The notes: generated by a model from the sequence alone, not told the origin. Positions 29,287 through 38,525 are shown, counted from the first letter of the stretch. The stretch is 64,000 bases of DNA from Pararge aegeria (GCF_905163445.1 NC_053204.1:10313001-10377000), one strand, 5' to 3'. A program made the numbers and translations.

Positions 29287-32241
29287 TTACTTGTTTGCTT
29301 CGAGTAATGCCTCAGTGTCTTCATATGTTAGTTTTCCAAGCCACTCAGTTAGAGTCTTTTTAAGCTGGTAAGCATTAAGTGAGTGTATATTTAATAAACT
29401 GTTTACCTTCTTGTAGATATAAGTCGATTGTCTAGTATATTGTTTTTTAGCAAATGTAGTTTTTACAATATTTGAACCTGTTCTAATGTTTATTCTTCTT
29501 TTCGTCTTTGTGTTTATGTCTATGGTTACTGTTTTATGCCTCCTTAATAATAGTTGTAATATATATAGCTTTCTCACACTCAACAAGTTATCTATGGAGT
29601 ATAGCTCAATTGTGGGGAATCGATATGGTTTGCAGTACATTACTTTTAACAAGGCGCGATGACTACGTTCTAATTCAAGGAATTTAATTTTTGATGCTCC
29701 TCCCCATATTGGAACGCAGTAAGACAGTATGGATTTAGCAAGAGCTGTATAGACTTGTTTAACAACTTTATTTGTTGCAACATGTCTTAAGATTTTAAAG
29801 ATCCAAATTAATTTTCTAATTCTGCTAGATATTAATTCAAGATGGGAATGCCAGGATAATCTTTGGTCAATAATTATGCCTAAGTATTTGGTTGAGTTTA
29901 TTTTATCAATGGTAGGACACGTACAAATTACGCTCTGGTCGTCACAGTAATGTATTTTTAGATTTGATGTAATTGGTTGACTTTTATTATTTATTGCGAA
30001 ACATATATAGTTTGTTTTATTAGTGTTAAGTGTGAGAAAGTGAGCATTAAGCCAACTTGATATTTTTCTTAAGCCTGTTTCGGCAGCGCTATGAACTTCT
30101 ATCCAAGTTTTCCCATAAAATACTATAGCAGTGTCATCTGCATAAGAGTAAATATGTCCAGAATTTATTTTAAAATCACATAAGTCATTTATGTATATTA
30201 AAAACAAGGTAGGTCCCAAGACACTACCTTGTGGAACACCAAAGGTCATTTCAAGATCAGAACTGATAGAGTCGTCTATTTTTACGCGCTGAGTTCGGTT
30301 ACTTAGATAGTCCTTCATCAGGTTAAGCTGGTTTCCTCTAATTCCTATGTTATGTAGTTTTTTTACAAGGATGGGGATAGAAACTGTATCGAACGCCTTT
30401 TTTAGATCCAAAAAGACAGTTAGACATTTATTTTTCTGGTCAAGATGGTCAGTAATTCGCGAAGTTAAATCTAAGATGATATCTTGCGTACTTTTCCCTT
30501 GTCTAAAGCCATATTGCGAGGTAGATAATATGTTAAATTTATTTAGGTAGTGAATTAGTCTGTTATTAATTAATTTTTCCATTACTTTAGACATACCCGT
30601 TAATACTGAAATTGGCCTGTAGTTATTGATTTGAGTTTTTTCCCCATTTTTATACACAGGAGTAATAATTGATTGCTTCATAAGTGAAGGGAAAACACCT
30701 TTTGTAAAACAAAGATTTGCTAAATAAGTGAGTATGGGAACTATTAAGTCTTTTGAGCGTTTTAAAAACTTTGTAGGGATGTTATCAATACCAGAAGCAC
30801 TGTCTGATTTTAACTTCAAGAGAATTGAAGTTACCTCTTCGTGATCGGTATTTAAGATAACAAAGGATGACAATTGATTATTACCGTTAGGTATCTCTAT
30901 TGATTTGTGAAGGAGTGATAATTGATTGTTTGATTCAATTTCTTTAGCAAGGTTTAGTCCAACATTAGCAAAGAAGTTATTTACCGAGTTAACTGCCTTT
31001 GCAGGACATGGGTCGATGTCTAGTAATTGGGAATTTGTTGTTTTACTGGGTTTTGAATTAGTTAAATTTCTTACATTGTTCCATAGCACTTTTGGATTTT
31101 TATCAAGTAATAATTTCCTATCATGTAAACGTTTTACTTTCTTAATTAAATTGTTACAGTAATTGCGATATCTTTTAAATGTTATTTTAAGTATGTTATC
31201 ATCTGGATTACGTTTTAGTTGTTTTTGCAAATTATTTCTATGACGAATACAGCGTAAGATACCATGAGTTATCCATGGTTTTAATGTTCTTTGTTTTTTA
31301 GGTAAATTCATAGTATGTGTATTTTCTTGTAAAGATTCAGTGATTTTAGTAGTTAGAGTTTCAAGTAAACTGTTCGGGTCGTCACATTGCAGTAAAGAAG
31401 ATAGGTTTTTATTTGCTAGTGTTATAAGAGCTTTGTCAAAATCAATATAAGTTTTCTTCTTAGTAGTCTCTCTAGCATATTTAATTTTAGTTAAACTACA
31501 AAATACCATAAGATGGTCTGTGATGGTTGTGTTAAAGACAGCTACACTAGCATTGATCTTTTTTCTGTCCAGTTTTAGCATAAAGTGGTCTAAGCAGCTA
31601 TTATCTCTAGTTGGTAATATATGCCCTGGTAAAAGTCCAAACGTAGATAGCATATTTAGATAATTATGTCTATTTTTATGATCTGTGGAACTTTCATTAG
31701 GTTTCTGGATAAGATTAATATTAATATCTCCAGTTACTACAATACTTTTACAAGTTTTGATTATGTCAAGGTGCATTCTAAGTGATTCAGTAAATCTATC
31801 AGTATTAGTATTAGAAGGTGACCTATATATACCTAGTATGATATGATTAAAAATATCAATCTGAACACATGATGCTTGATCTAAGATAATTTCTTTTATT
31901 TTAGGATTAAGATTGCTTTTAACAAATATTACTACCCCATCGTTTTGGTTGAGACGATTAGCTGTAGCAAATGATATATAGTTATTTAACTGAGGTAAGT
32001 TTTTACTGTCGTCAAGTCTGCATTCTGTTAGTATTAATATGTCGATTTCATGCCTTAGATTTGATATTGTTACTTGTAAGTCATCAATGTTTTTATATAT
32101 ACTTCGTATATTTTGGGTGATAATAGTTAAATCTTTTTTATTTATATGTATATATTCATTTAAGTTTTCGATATCGCAATTTATTGAAGTAGCTATTTCA
32201 GTTTTGTCTATTTCATTCACTGTTGATAGTGTATTATCCAT
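29287..32241 (-). CDS. LINE-A ORF2: endonuclease and reverse transcriptase
   Basis: 984 residues, uninterrupted. An N-terminal apurinic/EEP-type endonuclease (about 38-245) has TQNIRSI at 42-48, the metal-binding Glu in LTECRL (E73), GDININL (171-177), SCLDHF (215-220) and the terminal TDH (241-243). The reverse transcriptase spans about 515-760: KNGEKTQINNYRPISVL, QYGFRQGKST, FLDLKKAFD with catalytic D612, GVPQGSVLGP, then YADDT with D702-D703. The C-terminal region to residue 984 has the usual YCVPIWGG block and no RNase H signature. The ATG at 32241 has a good context (AAAATGG). The protein nicks target DNA and copies the element RNA there. All catalytic residues I can check are present. 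Confidence 0.96.
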   Translation of the reverse strand: MDNTLSTVNEIDKTEIATSINCDIENLNEYIHINKKDLTIITQNIRSIYKNIDDLQVTISNLRHEIDILILTECRLDDSKNLPQLNNYISFATANRLNQNDGVVIFVKSNLNPKIKEIILDQASCVQIDIFNHIILGIYRSPSNTNTDRFTESLRMHLDIIKTCKSIVVTGDININLIQKPNESSTDHKNRHNYLNMLSTFGLLPGHILPTRDNSCLDHFMLKLDRKKINASVAVFNTTITDHLMVFCSLTKIKYARETTKKKTYIDFDKALITLANKNLSSLLQCDDPNSLLETLTTKITESLQENTHTMNLPKKQRTLKPWITHGILRCIRHRNNLQKQLKRNPDDNILKITFKRYRNYCNNLIKKVKRLHDRKLLLDKNPKVLWNNVRNLTNSKPSKTTNSQLLDIDPCPAKAVNSVNNFFANVGLNLAKEIESNNQLSLLHKSIEIPNGNNQLSSFVILNTDHEEVTSILLKLKSDSASGIDNIPTKFLKRSKDLIVPILTYLANLCFTKGVFPSLMKQSIITPVYKNGEKTQINNYRPISVLTGMSKVMEKLINNRLIHYLNKFNILSTSQYGFRQGKSTQDIILDLTSRITDHLDQKNKCLTVFLDLKKAFDTVSIPILVKKLHNIGIRGNQLNLMKDYLSNRTQRVKIDDSISSDLEMTFGVPQGSVLGPTLFLIYINDLCDFKINSGHIYSYADDTAIVFYGKTWIEVHSAAETGLRKISSWLNAHFLTLNTNKTNYICFAINNKSQPITSNLKIHYCDDQSVICTCPTIDKINSTKYLGIIIDQRLSWHSHLELISSRIRKLIWIFKILRHVATNKVVKQVYTALAKSILSYCVPIWGGASKIKFLELERSHRALLKVMYCKPYRFPTIELYSIDNLLSVRKLYILQLLLRRHKTVTIDINTKTKRRINIRTGSNIVKTTFAKKQYTRQSTYIYKKVNSLLNIHSLNAYQLKKTLTEWLGKLTYEDTEALLEANK

Positions 32242-32641
32242 TTTGAAATGTTTTTCCCTGTATGCGTGTGAAGCAAGTGTTCGTCACCACGGTATGATTA
32301 AAGATTAGCTTACAGTATTTTTCGTGTAGTGTAATATACGTCCTTCTTAGCAGCAATTCATGTGTTACAACTATGATATTCCAGAGTAGTAACATAGATT
32401 TTTTAGGTAAAGATTGTTTGAGTATGTTTGGTGTGTATAGCAAACTATATAGGGTGATTTTTGGTAGTAATTTGTAATTGTAAGTTATGGAATGTGACCT
32501 TTGAGAGATATGTGTGAGTAAAGTAAGTGATGTGTGTATGAAAGTATTTAGCTCGCATGTTTTAAGATTATATACAATCAGATAGATGTAGTAACAATGT
32601 AAATTTATAAGAGTGATTGACACTGTATTCACTAAGCATAG
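32234..32641 (-). other. Open extension of the ORF1 frame linking ORF1 to ORF2
   Basis: The ORF1 stop is TGA followed by CTA. The same frame then continues for 135 sense codons to a TAA at 32236-32234. That TAA lies just inside ORF2, whose ATG is 32241-32239 (text ATGGATAA). There is no ATG near the start of this stretch (the first in-frame Met is about 80 codons in), so an independent gene is unlikely. UGA CUA is the best-known stop-readthrough context in animals. A readthrough product would end exactly where reinitiation at ORF2 could occur. It could also be chance openness. Confidence 0.45.
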
Positions 32642-33517
32642 TCAGTCTTCTTGTTGCAGTTTTTGAATTTGGGCCTCGTTAGTAATCAGAATCACTCGCG
32701 AATTGTCGTCTTTCCTCACATACACTTTGCCATAAGACGTCCAACAGTATTTATATAGACCCGAATTTGTAAGCCCTCTTCCCAGAAAATATAGTCGGGA
32801 GGCCTTCGCTGTTAAGTTTTCAGATATGTAAACCGGAGTGTCTGGTTCACGGCGTAGTCCTAAATGTTTCGCACAGATTTTTGTCTTGTTTTTTATATTA
32901 AAAGACTTACTCATTTTAAGGAAGTTATTTTTGGTTATTGTTGACATTGTTTCTATTATTATAGGCGTATTCCTTTGTCCTTCCTTTCTTGGACGTACTC
33001 TATATATGTCTCTTATATCAGACCTACTTATTTCACAATCAATGTTTTTGGACAGGCAAGTTACCATGTCAAGCAAATCCTCCTTAGTCTCTTTATCATT
33101 CCTCGGCACATTTTTAACTTCAAAGCTAGTTTTCCTCATCCCTTTCTGTATGTCTTCAATTTTATCTTCCAAAATAGTTATGTATTTTCTATCTTCCTGC
33201 GCTTGCATTTCCAATAATTCAATTTTCTTTTTATATTCTTCATTTTGAGATGTGAGAAATGCAATAGAATTTTCTATGTTTCGATTTGATTGCTGAATGT
33301 CTGCTAGTGTCGGTGTAATTTTCTTTATTTCTTCACTATTTGTGGACACCATAGAGTGTATCAAGCTTTTCATTTCCTCCTTGAATACAGAGAATTCAAA
33401 ACTAAAGTCCTCTTTTTCCCTCTTTCTTTTGTTACGCAATGAGACAAAACTTGATGTTGAGTCCGATTTGTTAGGCGAATCTTCCGCAATGTTAGATTCA
33501 GAGAATGATTTGTTCAT
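32642..33517 (-). CDS. LINE-A ORF1: coiled-coil nucleic-acid-binding protein with FP-type C-terminus
   Basis: 291 residues. A charged, Ser-rich N-terminus carries a basic NKRKREK patch (29-35). A predicted coiled coil covers about 70-125 (KKKIELLEMQ, ILEDKIEDIQ). An RRM-like segment follows at about 130-215 (FEVKNVPRN, IRDIYRVRPRKEG). The C-terminal domain at 228-288 includes VYISENLTAKASRLYF, YKYCWTSYGKVYVRKD and ILITNE. This last domain resembles the FP C-terminal domain shared by baculovirus FP25K and many insect LINE ORF1 proteins. It probably binds the element RNA and forms oligomers. It lies upstream of ORF2 with a 400-nt gap. The start is the first ATG after a stop. Confidence 0.9.
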   Translation of the reverse strand: MNKSFSESNIAEDSPNKSDSTSSFVSLRNKRKREKEDFSFEFSVFKEEMKSLIHSMVSTNSEEIKKITPTLADIQQSNRNIENSIAFLTSQNEEYKKKIELLEMQAQEDRKYITILEDKIEDIQKGMRKTSFEVKNVPRNDKETKEDLLDMVTCLSKNIDCEISRSDIRDIYRVRPRKEGQRNTPIIIETMSTITKNNFLKMSKSFNIKNKTKICAKHLGLRREPDTPVYISENLTAKASRLYFLGRGLTNSGLYKYCWTSYGKVYVRKDDNSRVILITNEAQIQKLQQED

Positions 33518-34020
33518 ATTGAATCCTTTAATTTATGTTATATTAACTTTTGATAATCTTAGAAGGTAATTTAGTTTATCAAATCTGAACTCCTCGACAG
33601 TGTGGGACAAGCATTACCAATCATATCAGTCGAAAGTATGGCTCAGGCATTATAATACCCCAACTAAGAGATCAAATGCGCATGTGCTCCATTCGCTGTA
33701 CAAACAATAACAAAAGTCTGGATGTTCAAATGTCACAATCGTTACAGTTAGTAATTGTCAGGTACCAGGGTTGCATGAGCTCAGCGCAGGTCAACGTTAA
33801 CGGCCACGCCTCGGAACAAGATGGCTTCAATGAAGGAGGCGCTTGCGCAGCAGTGAATCACGCCCTCCAGCAAGATGGCTGTCCTGAAGGGGCGGCGCAT
33901 ACACTCTTAACTCTGACGTCGCCGCTGAGACGGGGCCTGTGGCTTCCTAGTAGACCTCCTGAACACTTATGCACTCCTATTATTTTAAATTTATTTTTTG
34001 AACACAATTTAATTTAATAT
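33518..34020 (-). promoter_or_regulatory. Probable LINE-A 5' UTR/promoter with duplicated GCCATCTTG motif
   Basis: The sequence upstream of ORF1 turns GC-rich at about 33770-33955. It holds two diverged 54-bp-spaced copies of a block centred on CAAGATGGCT (33817-33826 and 33871-33880), so the element's sense strand carries GCCATCTTG twice. That motif is the core of YY1/Pleiohomeotic sites, used by some LINE promoters. The boundary with host DNA is not visible. Confidence 0.45.
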
Positions 34021-34059
34021 TAATATATATAAAAATTTACACTATGATCGCACGTCTAC

Positions 34060-34195
34060 TCGATACCGAGGTCCGGGGGGAAAGCAATGTATGGCAATAC
34101 ACTGTAACCTAAAACCTTTTTAAATATGTAGGTAACAGATTTGAAACGTGTATTTTGCTAATAAAGATATTCTATTCTATTCTATTGTATTGAAT
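34060..34195 (+). mobile_element. Retroelement 3' end with (ATTCT)n tail
   Basis: Sequence ending GTGTATTTTGCTAATAAAGA then repeated TTCTA units. The signal-plus-tail layout resembles LINE-E at 4205-4261, but the body does not match. Confidence 0.5.
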
Positions 34196-34907
34196 CAGCC
34201 ATACGAATGCATGCATATTTGTCATTGCTCCAATTCACAGAAACTTTTTGTTTGCGCTAGGCCTGTTTTTTTGGCATGATCCTCTAAAAGAGTATCTATT
34301 CGTTCCCTGTGCTACAACACCTAATAATAACAAACTAATACGGCGCTAGGTGAATATTACATAGCCATTACTGCCTCATTATTCTATTGTATTGAATACA
34401 GCACAACACTGGCGGCTGTACAAAGGACAGTGCTTGTACAAATAGTATAACACGTTATTATTATAATCTATTTATCTTCAGTCATATCTATGTACCTATC
34501 CAATAAATAAAATAAGATAGCGATGAGACCAAGAAACGATGCAAATAGATGTACCATAAAATTATACTTTCATTAATTTACTTATAAAACAGTCATAATT
34601 GTTCAACTTCGCAAAGCACTCTTCGACCTCTAGCTAAAAATAACCTAACCGCGATGAAAGAAAAACCTCCTTTCCCGCAAAAACTCACAGCCATCCAGGT
34701 AGGATCCAATGAATTTGATTGGTTCCCGCCGTTGTGCTTCTACCGGCGTTAACCAATCGGTGAAGGACCACCGATCTTCTCGTTCAAAAATAATAATTAA
34801 AATAAAAAAACAAACGAATAAGTGGAAATTACAAAGCTAATTAATTTAAAATCCTCACATATATATAATTTATATCCTTCCTTATATTATTAAAATAATA
34901 TAATATA
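34196..34907. other. Repeat-poor stretch with a promoter-like block
   Basis: No transposon detected. At 34672-34682 and 34723-34731 there are TTTCCCGC- and TTCCCGCCG-type E2F-like motifs. GATTGGTT (34718-34725) and AACCAATC (34751-34758) form an inverted pair of CCAAT boxes around a smaller CCG/CGG pairing. Could be a promoter or a hairpin remnant. Confidence 0.35.
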
Positions 34908-35057
34908 ATTTATAAGCACTTACCACCGGTTCGGAAGGCAGATTCCACTGAGAAGAGCCGACAAGAAACTCAGCAGATTGCTCTTTTTCAACATCATTTT
35001 ATATTTAACAGTAATTATCTTTAGAATTTTTCTTTTTTGTGAGAGATGAGAGCGGAG
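34908..35057 (-). mobile_element. LINE-C 3' UTR fragment
   Basis: AAGCACTTACCACCGGTTCG, CCACTGAGAAGAGCCGACAA and TGAGAGATGAGAGCGGAGTT. An internal deletion removes the AAACGTCAAG block, and the tail is missing. Confidence 0.85.
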
Positions 35058-35195
35058 TTGAGTATAAATGTGAATGTAAGTTTGTTTGTTACGCATACGC
35101 GCGAAAACTACTTAACCGATCATCATGAAACTTTGTACACGTTTTCTTGGAGGTATCAGAAGTAACATAGCATACTTTTTATTAAAAAAAAATAT
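35058..35195 (-). repeat. Lep1-like fragment
   Basis: AATGTGAATGTAAGTTTGTT, ACGCATACGCGCGAAAACTA and GATCATCATGAAACTTTGTA, as at 15670-15760. Confidence 0.65.
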
Positions 35196-35203
35196 ATTTT
35201 GTA

Positions 35204-35360
35204 CTGGGTACTAAGATGACTGATGAATATTATTATGATTAATATACCTAAACACTTATAGTATACATATAAATACACAGACCCTGAAAAAAAATCTTGT
35301 TCATAACACAAACATTTTCCAGTTGTGGGAATCTAACCCACGGCCTTGGACTCAGAAAGT
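35204..35360 (-). mobile_element. SINE-1 fragment
   Basis: Begins inside the core (GGGTACTAAGATGACTGATG) and ends in the anticodon-arm region (GGACTCAGAAAG). Both the tail and the A box are missing. Confidence 0.85.
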
Positions 35361-35389
35361 TTTGACAGCGGGTATGTGTTTTTACAACC

Positions 35390-35640
35390 TTCATAGACTA
35401 GTAGCTGGAGCTTCGGCCTCCCTTTCGGGGTATCAGAGTTCGATCCTCGGCTCGCACCTCTAACTTTTCAGAGTTATGTACATGACTTTCAAGAAACGTA
35501 GCTAAGAATACTCGCGACCTACCTTTCAAGCAAAAAAACAAAATCAAAATCGGTTCATCCGTTCAGGAATGCCACAGAGAGACAAACACACATCTAACTT
35601 ATGTCACAGTGTCGTTTCGTGTCGGCGGTTAATAAATTCA
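35390..35640 (+). mobile_element. SINE-2 head joined to a Lep1-like end
   Basis: 35390-35485 carries CCTCCCTTTCGGGG, B box GAGTTCGATCCT and CGCACCTCTAACTTTTCAG. After it, AAAATCGGTTCATCCGTTCA and CAAACACACATCTAAC resemble the downstream part of Lep1-like repeats. Confidence 0.6.
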
Positions 35641-35663
35641 AACTAGGTACTTAATAATTTTTT

Positions 35664-35840
35664 GACGGCCGATTGGCGCAGTTTGCAGCGACCCTGCTTT
35701 CTGAGCCGTAGGCCGTGGGTTCGATTCCCACTACTGGATAATGTTTGTGTGATGAGCACGAATGTTTTTCAGTGTCTGGGTGTTTATATGTATATTCTAA
35801 GTATTTATGTATATTATTCATAAAGATATTCATAAAGATA
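35664..35840 (+). mobile_element. SINE-1, 5' part of a split copy
   Basis: Head, both boxes and body up to ATATTCAT. Interrupted by a LINE-E tail and resumed at 36336. Confidence 0.9.
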
Positions 35841-36335
35841 TTAGATATTGAAGTTTTATAAGCTTTCCTTCGCAGTTCAGGCTATCGAATTGTGGAATTC
35901 TCTCCCTACGAACATACGACAGGCAAAATCGCTTGATATGTTTAAAAATGCAGTTAAAGCTTATTATCTTGCGCAATAAGACGACTGGTTTTTATTTTTA
36001 TATCACTATTAATTAATATAGCTTTTCATAATATATATTAGTTTATTATTTTTAAATTTATTTATAAATATTTTATTTTATGTTTTTATTTGTGTATATT
36101 TTGTTTATGTATTCGTATGTAGTTATTGGTATGTAGGTTTATAATAATTTTACACCACCTATTTGTTCTCGCTCTTGTTGTCTTCTAATCTTAAGGTTGC
36201 CTGGCAGAGATCGCTTTTTAGCGATAAGGCCGCCTTTTGTATTCTACTCCAGTTTTTTGTGTTTCTCTCTATTCGTCCTTTATTTTCCTAACTGTGTAGT
36301 GGTGTAAAGAGTTTAAATAAAATAAATAAATAAAT
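35841..36335 (+). mobile_element. LINE-E 3' end inserted in SINE-1
   Basis: Encodes AVQAIELWNSLPTNIRQAKS and MFKNAVKAYYLAQ before TAA at about 35979. The UTR has the family hairpin AGATCGCTTTTTAGCGATAA, GGCCGCCTTTTGTA and a (AAAT)n tail. 5'-truncated and clearly younger than the SINE-1 it splits. Confidence 0.9.
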
Positions 36336-36421
36336 CAGTCGTCTTAGTACCCATAACACAAGCTACGCTTACTTTGGGGCTAGGTGGCGATGTGTGTATT
36401 GTCGTAGTATATATATTTTTT
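36336..36421 (+). mobile_element. SINE-1, 3' part of a split copy
   Basis: Continues CAGTCGTCTTAGTACCCAT to GTCGTAGTATATATA. The AT tail is eroded. Confidence 0.9.
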
Positions 36422-36469
36422 TAATACTACAAGTGAAAATGATATTATTATGAAATGCGTTTCAATTCA

Positions 36470-36545
36470 CGGTGGCGAGCCGTAAATCACGCGAAACAAG
36501 CGAGTGATTTATGCTAGGCTGCTCGGAGTGAGCTGCAGAAGTGCT
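36470..36545 (+). repeat. Hairpin repeat, diverged copy 3
   Basis: GAGCCGTAAATCACGCGAAACA with stem AAATCAC (36484-36490) / GTGATTT (36504-36510). Flanking GCTCGGAGTGAGCTGCAG is only loosely like copies 1 and 2. Confidence 0.45.
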
Positions 36546-36629
36546 AAATCTAACCTTTCGACTGTTCAATGTTTTCATAGTTATAGGTTATTCATCGGCG
36601 ACAATAACTTGTAGACAGAATGACAAGAA

Positions 36630-36720
36630 GACTGTTCTTATATAGAATAGAATAGAATAGAAAATATTGCACATACTTCATTGTACATTGCCGAAGATAT
36701 GTTTGGTGTGGAGTATAAAG
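36630..36720 (-). repeat. (TAGAA)n tract, possible minus-strand LINE tail
   Basis: Four TAGAA units followed by AAATATTGCACATACTTCAT, which reversed gives a polyadenylation-like end plus (TTCTA)n. Confidence 0.45.
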
Positions 36721-36999
36721 ATTGAAGAAATTATAAATTACACCATACAGATTCTCTGCTATTCGCGGAGTATAGCAAATTAAGCTTAATTTTCATAATC
36801 GTTTAATGCGTTTTAAATTTATATACGTTGGAGAAAGGCGATTCATGTCGACATCCCCGCTATCGTTCACGATTCTAGTGGGCGTCATTAGGGTTAATTA
36901 CAAGTGTAAAATGACTCCAGTCCCAATAAAAAACCAATACCAGAATCAAACACTATAATGTGTCGATTACGCTAACAAAGAAGTATATCTTCCACACTT

Positions 37000-37246
37000 G
37001 ACAGCCGAGTGGCGCAGTGGGCAGCGACCCTGCTTTCTGAGTCCAAGGCCGTGGGTTCGATTCCAACAACTGTGTCAACTTCAGTGTCTGGGTGTTTATC
37101 TGTATATTATAAGTATTTATGTGTATTATATTCATAAAAAAATATTCATCAGCTATCTCAGTACCCATAACACAAGCTACGCTTACTTTGGGGCTGGATG
37201 GCGATGTGTGTATTGTCGTAGTATATTTATTATTTATTTATTTATT
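37000..37246 (+). mobile_element. SINE-1 with 5'-body deletion
   Basis: Head, both boxes (GGGTTCGATTCC), then AACTG joins directly to a TGTCAACTTCAGTGTCTGGG sequence. About 30 bp of the usual AAAATGTTTGTGTGATG region is lost. Core and tail intact. Confidence 0.92.
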
Positions 37247-37340
37247 TTACTTTAAACTCTTAAAATAATTACTCTTTTACTAATATATTCCTTTCCCTTT
37301 TTCCTCTTCTCTTTGAAAATCTCGCCAAATAACCCAACAG

Positions 37341-37545
37341 AAACCGCGCAGAACACCTTGGCTCCTCAGCAACACTTCAAGAAGCACTCGGCGACCTGGG
37401 CGGCCTGCTAAGCTTCTGGTTTGAGCTCGGCTGGCTGAAGCGGTCCAGAGGCCGCATCAGAGGCCATACGTACCCTACAGACATCAATGCAGAAATTCTC
37501 AGTGGCAGATATAATAATGGCGGTAGTAATTCCCCGACTTTTTAA
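37341..37545 (+). CDS. Candidate terminal exon (unrecognised protein)
   Basis: A pyrimidine tract (37289-37312), a CTAAT branch-site-like motif at 37280-37284 and AACAG at 37336-37340 give a good 3' splice site, with no AG between tract and junction. The frame from 37342 is open for 67 codons to TAA at 37543-37545 and contains EALGDLGGLLSFWFELGWLK and RGHTYPTDINAEILSGRYNN. The block is much richer in G+C than its flanks. No upstream exon is identifiable here. The protein is unknown to me. It could instead be an old transposon piece. Confidence 0.35.
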
Positions 37546-37562
37546 AGTCTTATATCATCTGT

Positions 37563-37950
37563 AGAAATGAAATGAAAATGAAAATACACTTTATTGTACA
37601 CCTAACAGAAATTAAATTATAAACAAAAACAACACAATAAAACACAGGTACAATGGGCGGCCTTATCGCTAAAAAGCGATCTCTGCCAGGCAACCCAATC
37701 AAGGAAAGGAAAAAAAAAACACAGACTTATGGGTTAGGTTGTACACAAGAGCAGAGCAGTTAACAAATTAAAAATAAATATATAAATCAATTATTATATC
37801 ATACAAAGTAAAGCTTACAACACAATGAAAAGTGACTCAGGAGAAAAAAAAAAATAATAATAACTAACTATAGGTTGGCATAAAATGTTTTTAACTGATC
37901 TGCTACATCTGTAGCATCATATAATGCAATTAAAATTCATATTTAAGCTA
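37563..37950 (-). mobile_element. LINE-E 3' UTR
   Basis: Tail of CATTTT units reversed at the left, ACACTTTATTGTACACC, GGCGGCCTTATCGCTAAAA, AGCGATCTCTGCCAGG hairpin, then UTR to a coding remnant near 37890 (AACTATAGGTTGGCATAAAA). Confidence 0.85.
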
Positions 37951-38253
37951 TTATGCTTAATACAAACAAATGATACCAATTTTGCGTAGAAATATCTTCC
38001 AAAAACCGGCTTTTATTAAAAATTGATGGCCCTCAGACATAATTCCGCGAGACATTTACTGTGATTTAGGGCATAATTAAACTTAACGAAGCCCTGTTGC
38101 GTGCTTGCTTTGTAAACTCTTGTCAATTTGTTCTCTCTGCTATAAACGTTCAAGAAATATGTAAACACTGTATTTTCTTAAATTAAAGCGCAAATGTAGG
38201 TATTCGGCATCTATACTTCTATAGTAAGATTATTATAAATAGTATAGATTTTT

Positions 38254-38525
38254 GAAGTTATACTTCTTTTGGCGCGTTAGGGAAAAACGGTGAGAGTAGA
38301 TTTTTACGAAGCGCGCGCACACCGTCACAAAAAACCGACACCATGAAGTTAGCTACAGGCAACATTTTAGTTTTTTCTGAAAAAGGTTTGACAGTTGACT
38401 TTTAATAATTCAAACAAGACCTTTTTTCTGTTGTTAGTGTCGTTTTTTTTAGAAACGTAGAATAAGGCGAAAGATAAAATTTTTGAAAAGATTTTTATGT
38501 TTTTACGCAAAAGAAGTATAACTTC
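38254..38525. mobile_element. MITE with 18-bp inverted termini
   Basis: GAAGTTATACTTCTTTTG (38254-38271) is perfectly inverted at 38508-38525. Each terminus is itself a small palindrome (GAAGT TAT ACTTC). The interior has GGCGCGTTAGGGAAAAACGG and AAAACCGACACCATGAAG. The left half recurs at 42598. No coding sequence. The superfamily and target duplication are unclear. Confidence 0.75.

Larger units (their letters stand above)
28968..33600 (-). mobile_element. LINE-A, apparently intact non-LTR retrotransposon
   Basis: Two long open frames with no interruption (ORF1 then ORF2 on the minus strand). The 3' UTR ends in repeated TTTTCATT-type units at 28968-29003. The arrangement FP-type ORF1 / endonuclease plus reverse transcriptase fits the CR1/jockey superclade, but I cannot place the clade securely. 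The upstream limit is uncertain and may run to about 34000. I found no target duplication. Intact frames imply recent insertion. Confidence 0.85.

Noticed and set aside
32234..32632. Independent 132-residue gene between LINE-A ORF1 and ORF2
   Set aside because: Its first codon is GTG, not ATG, and it is in frame with the ORF1 stop. Better explained as an extension of ORF1 or chance.
32039..33569. Plus-strand frames across LINE-A (for example 32838-33248)
   Set aside because: Antisense shadows of ORF1 and ORF2, with no domain of their own.
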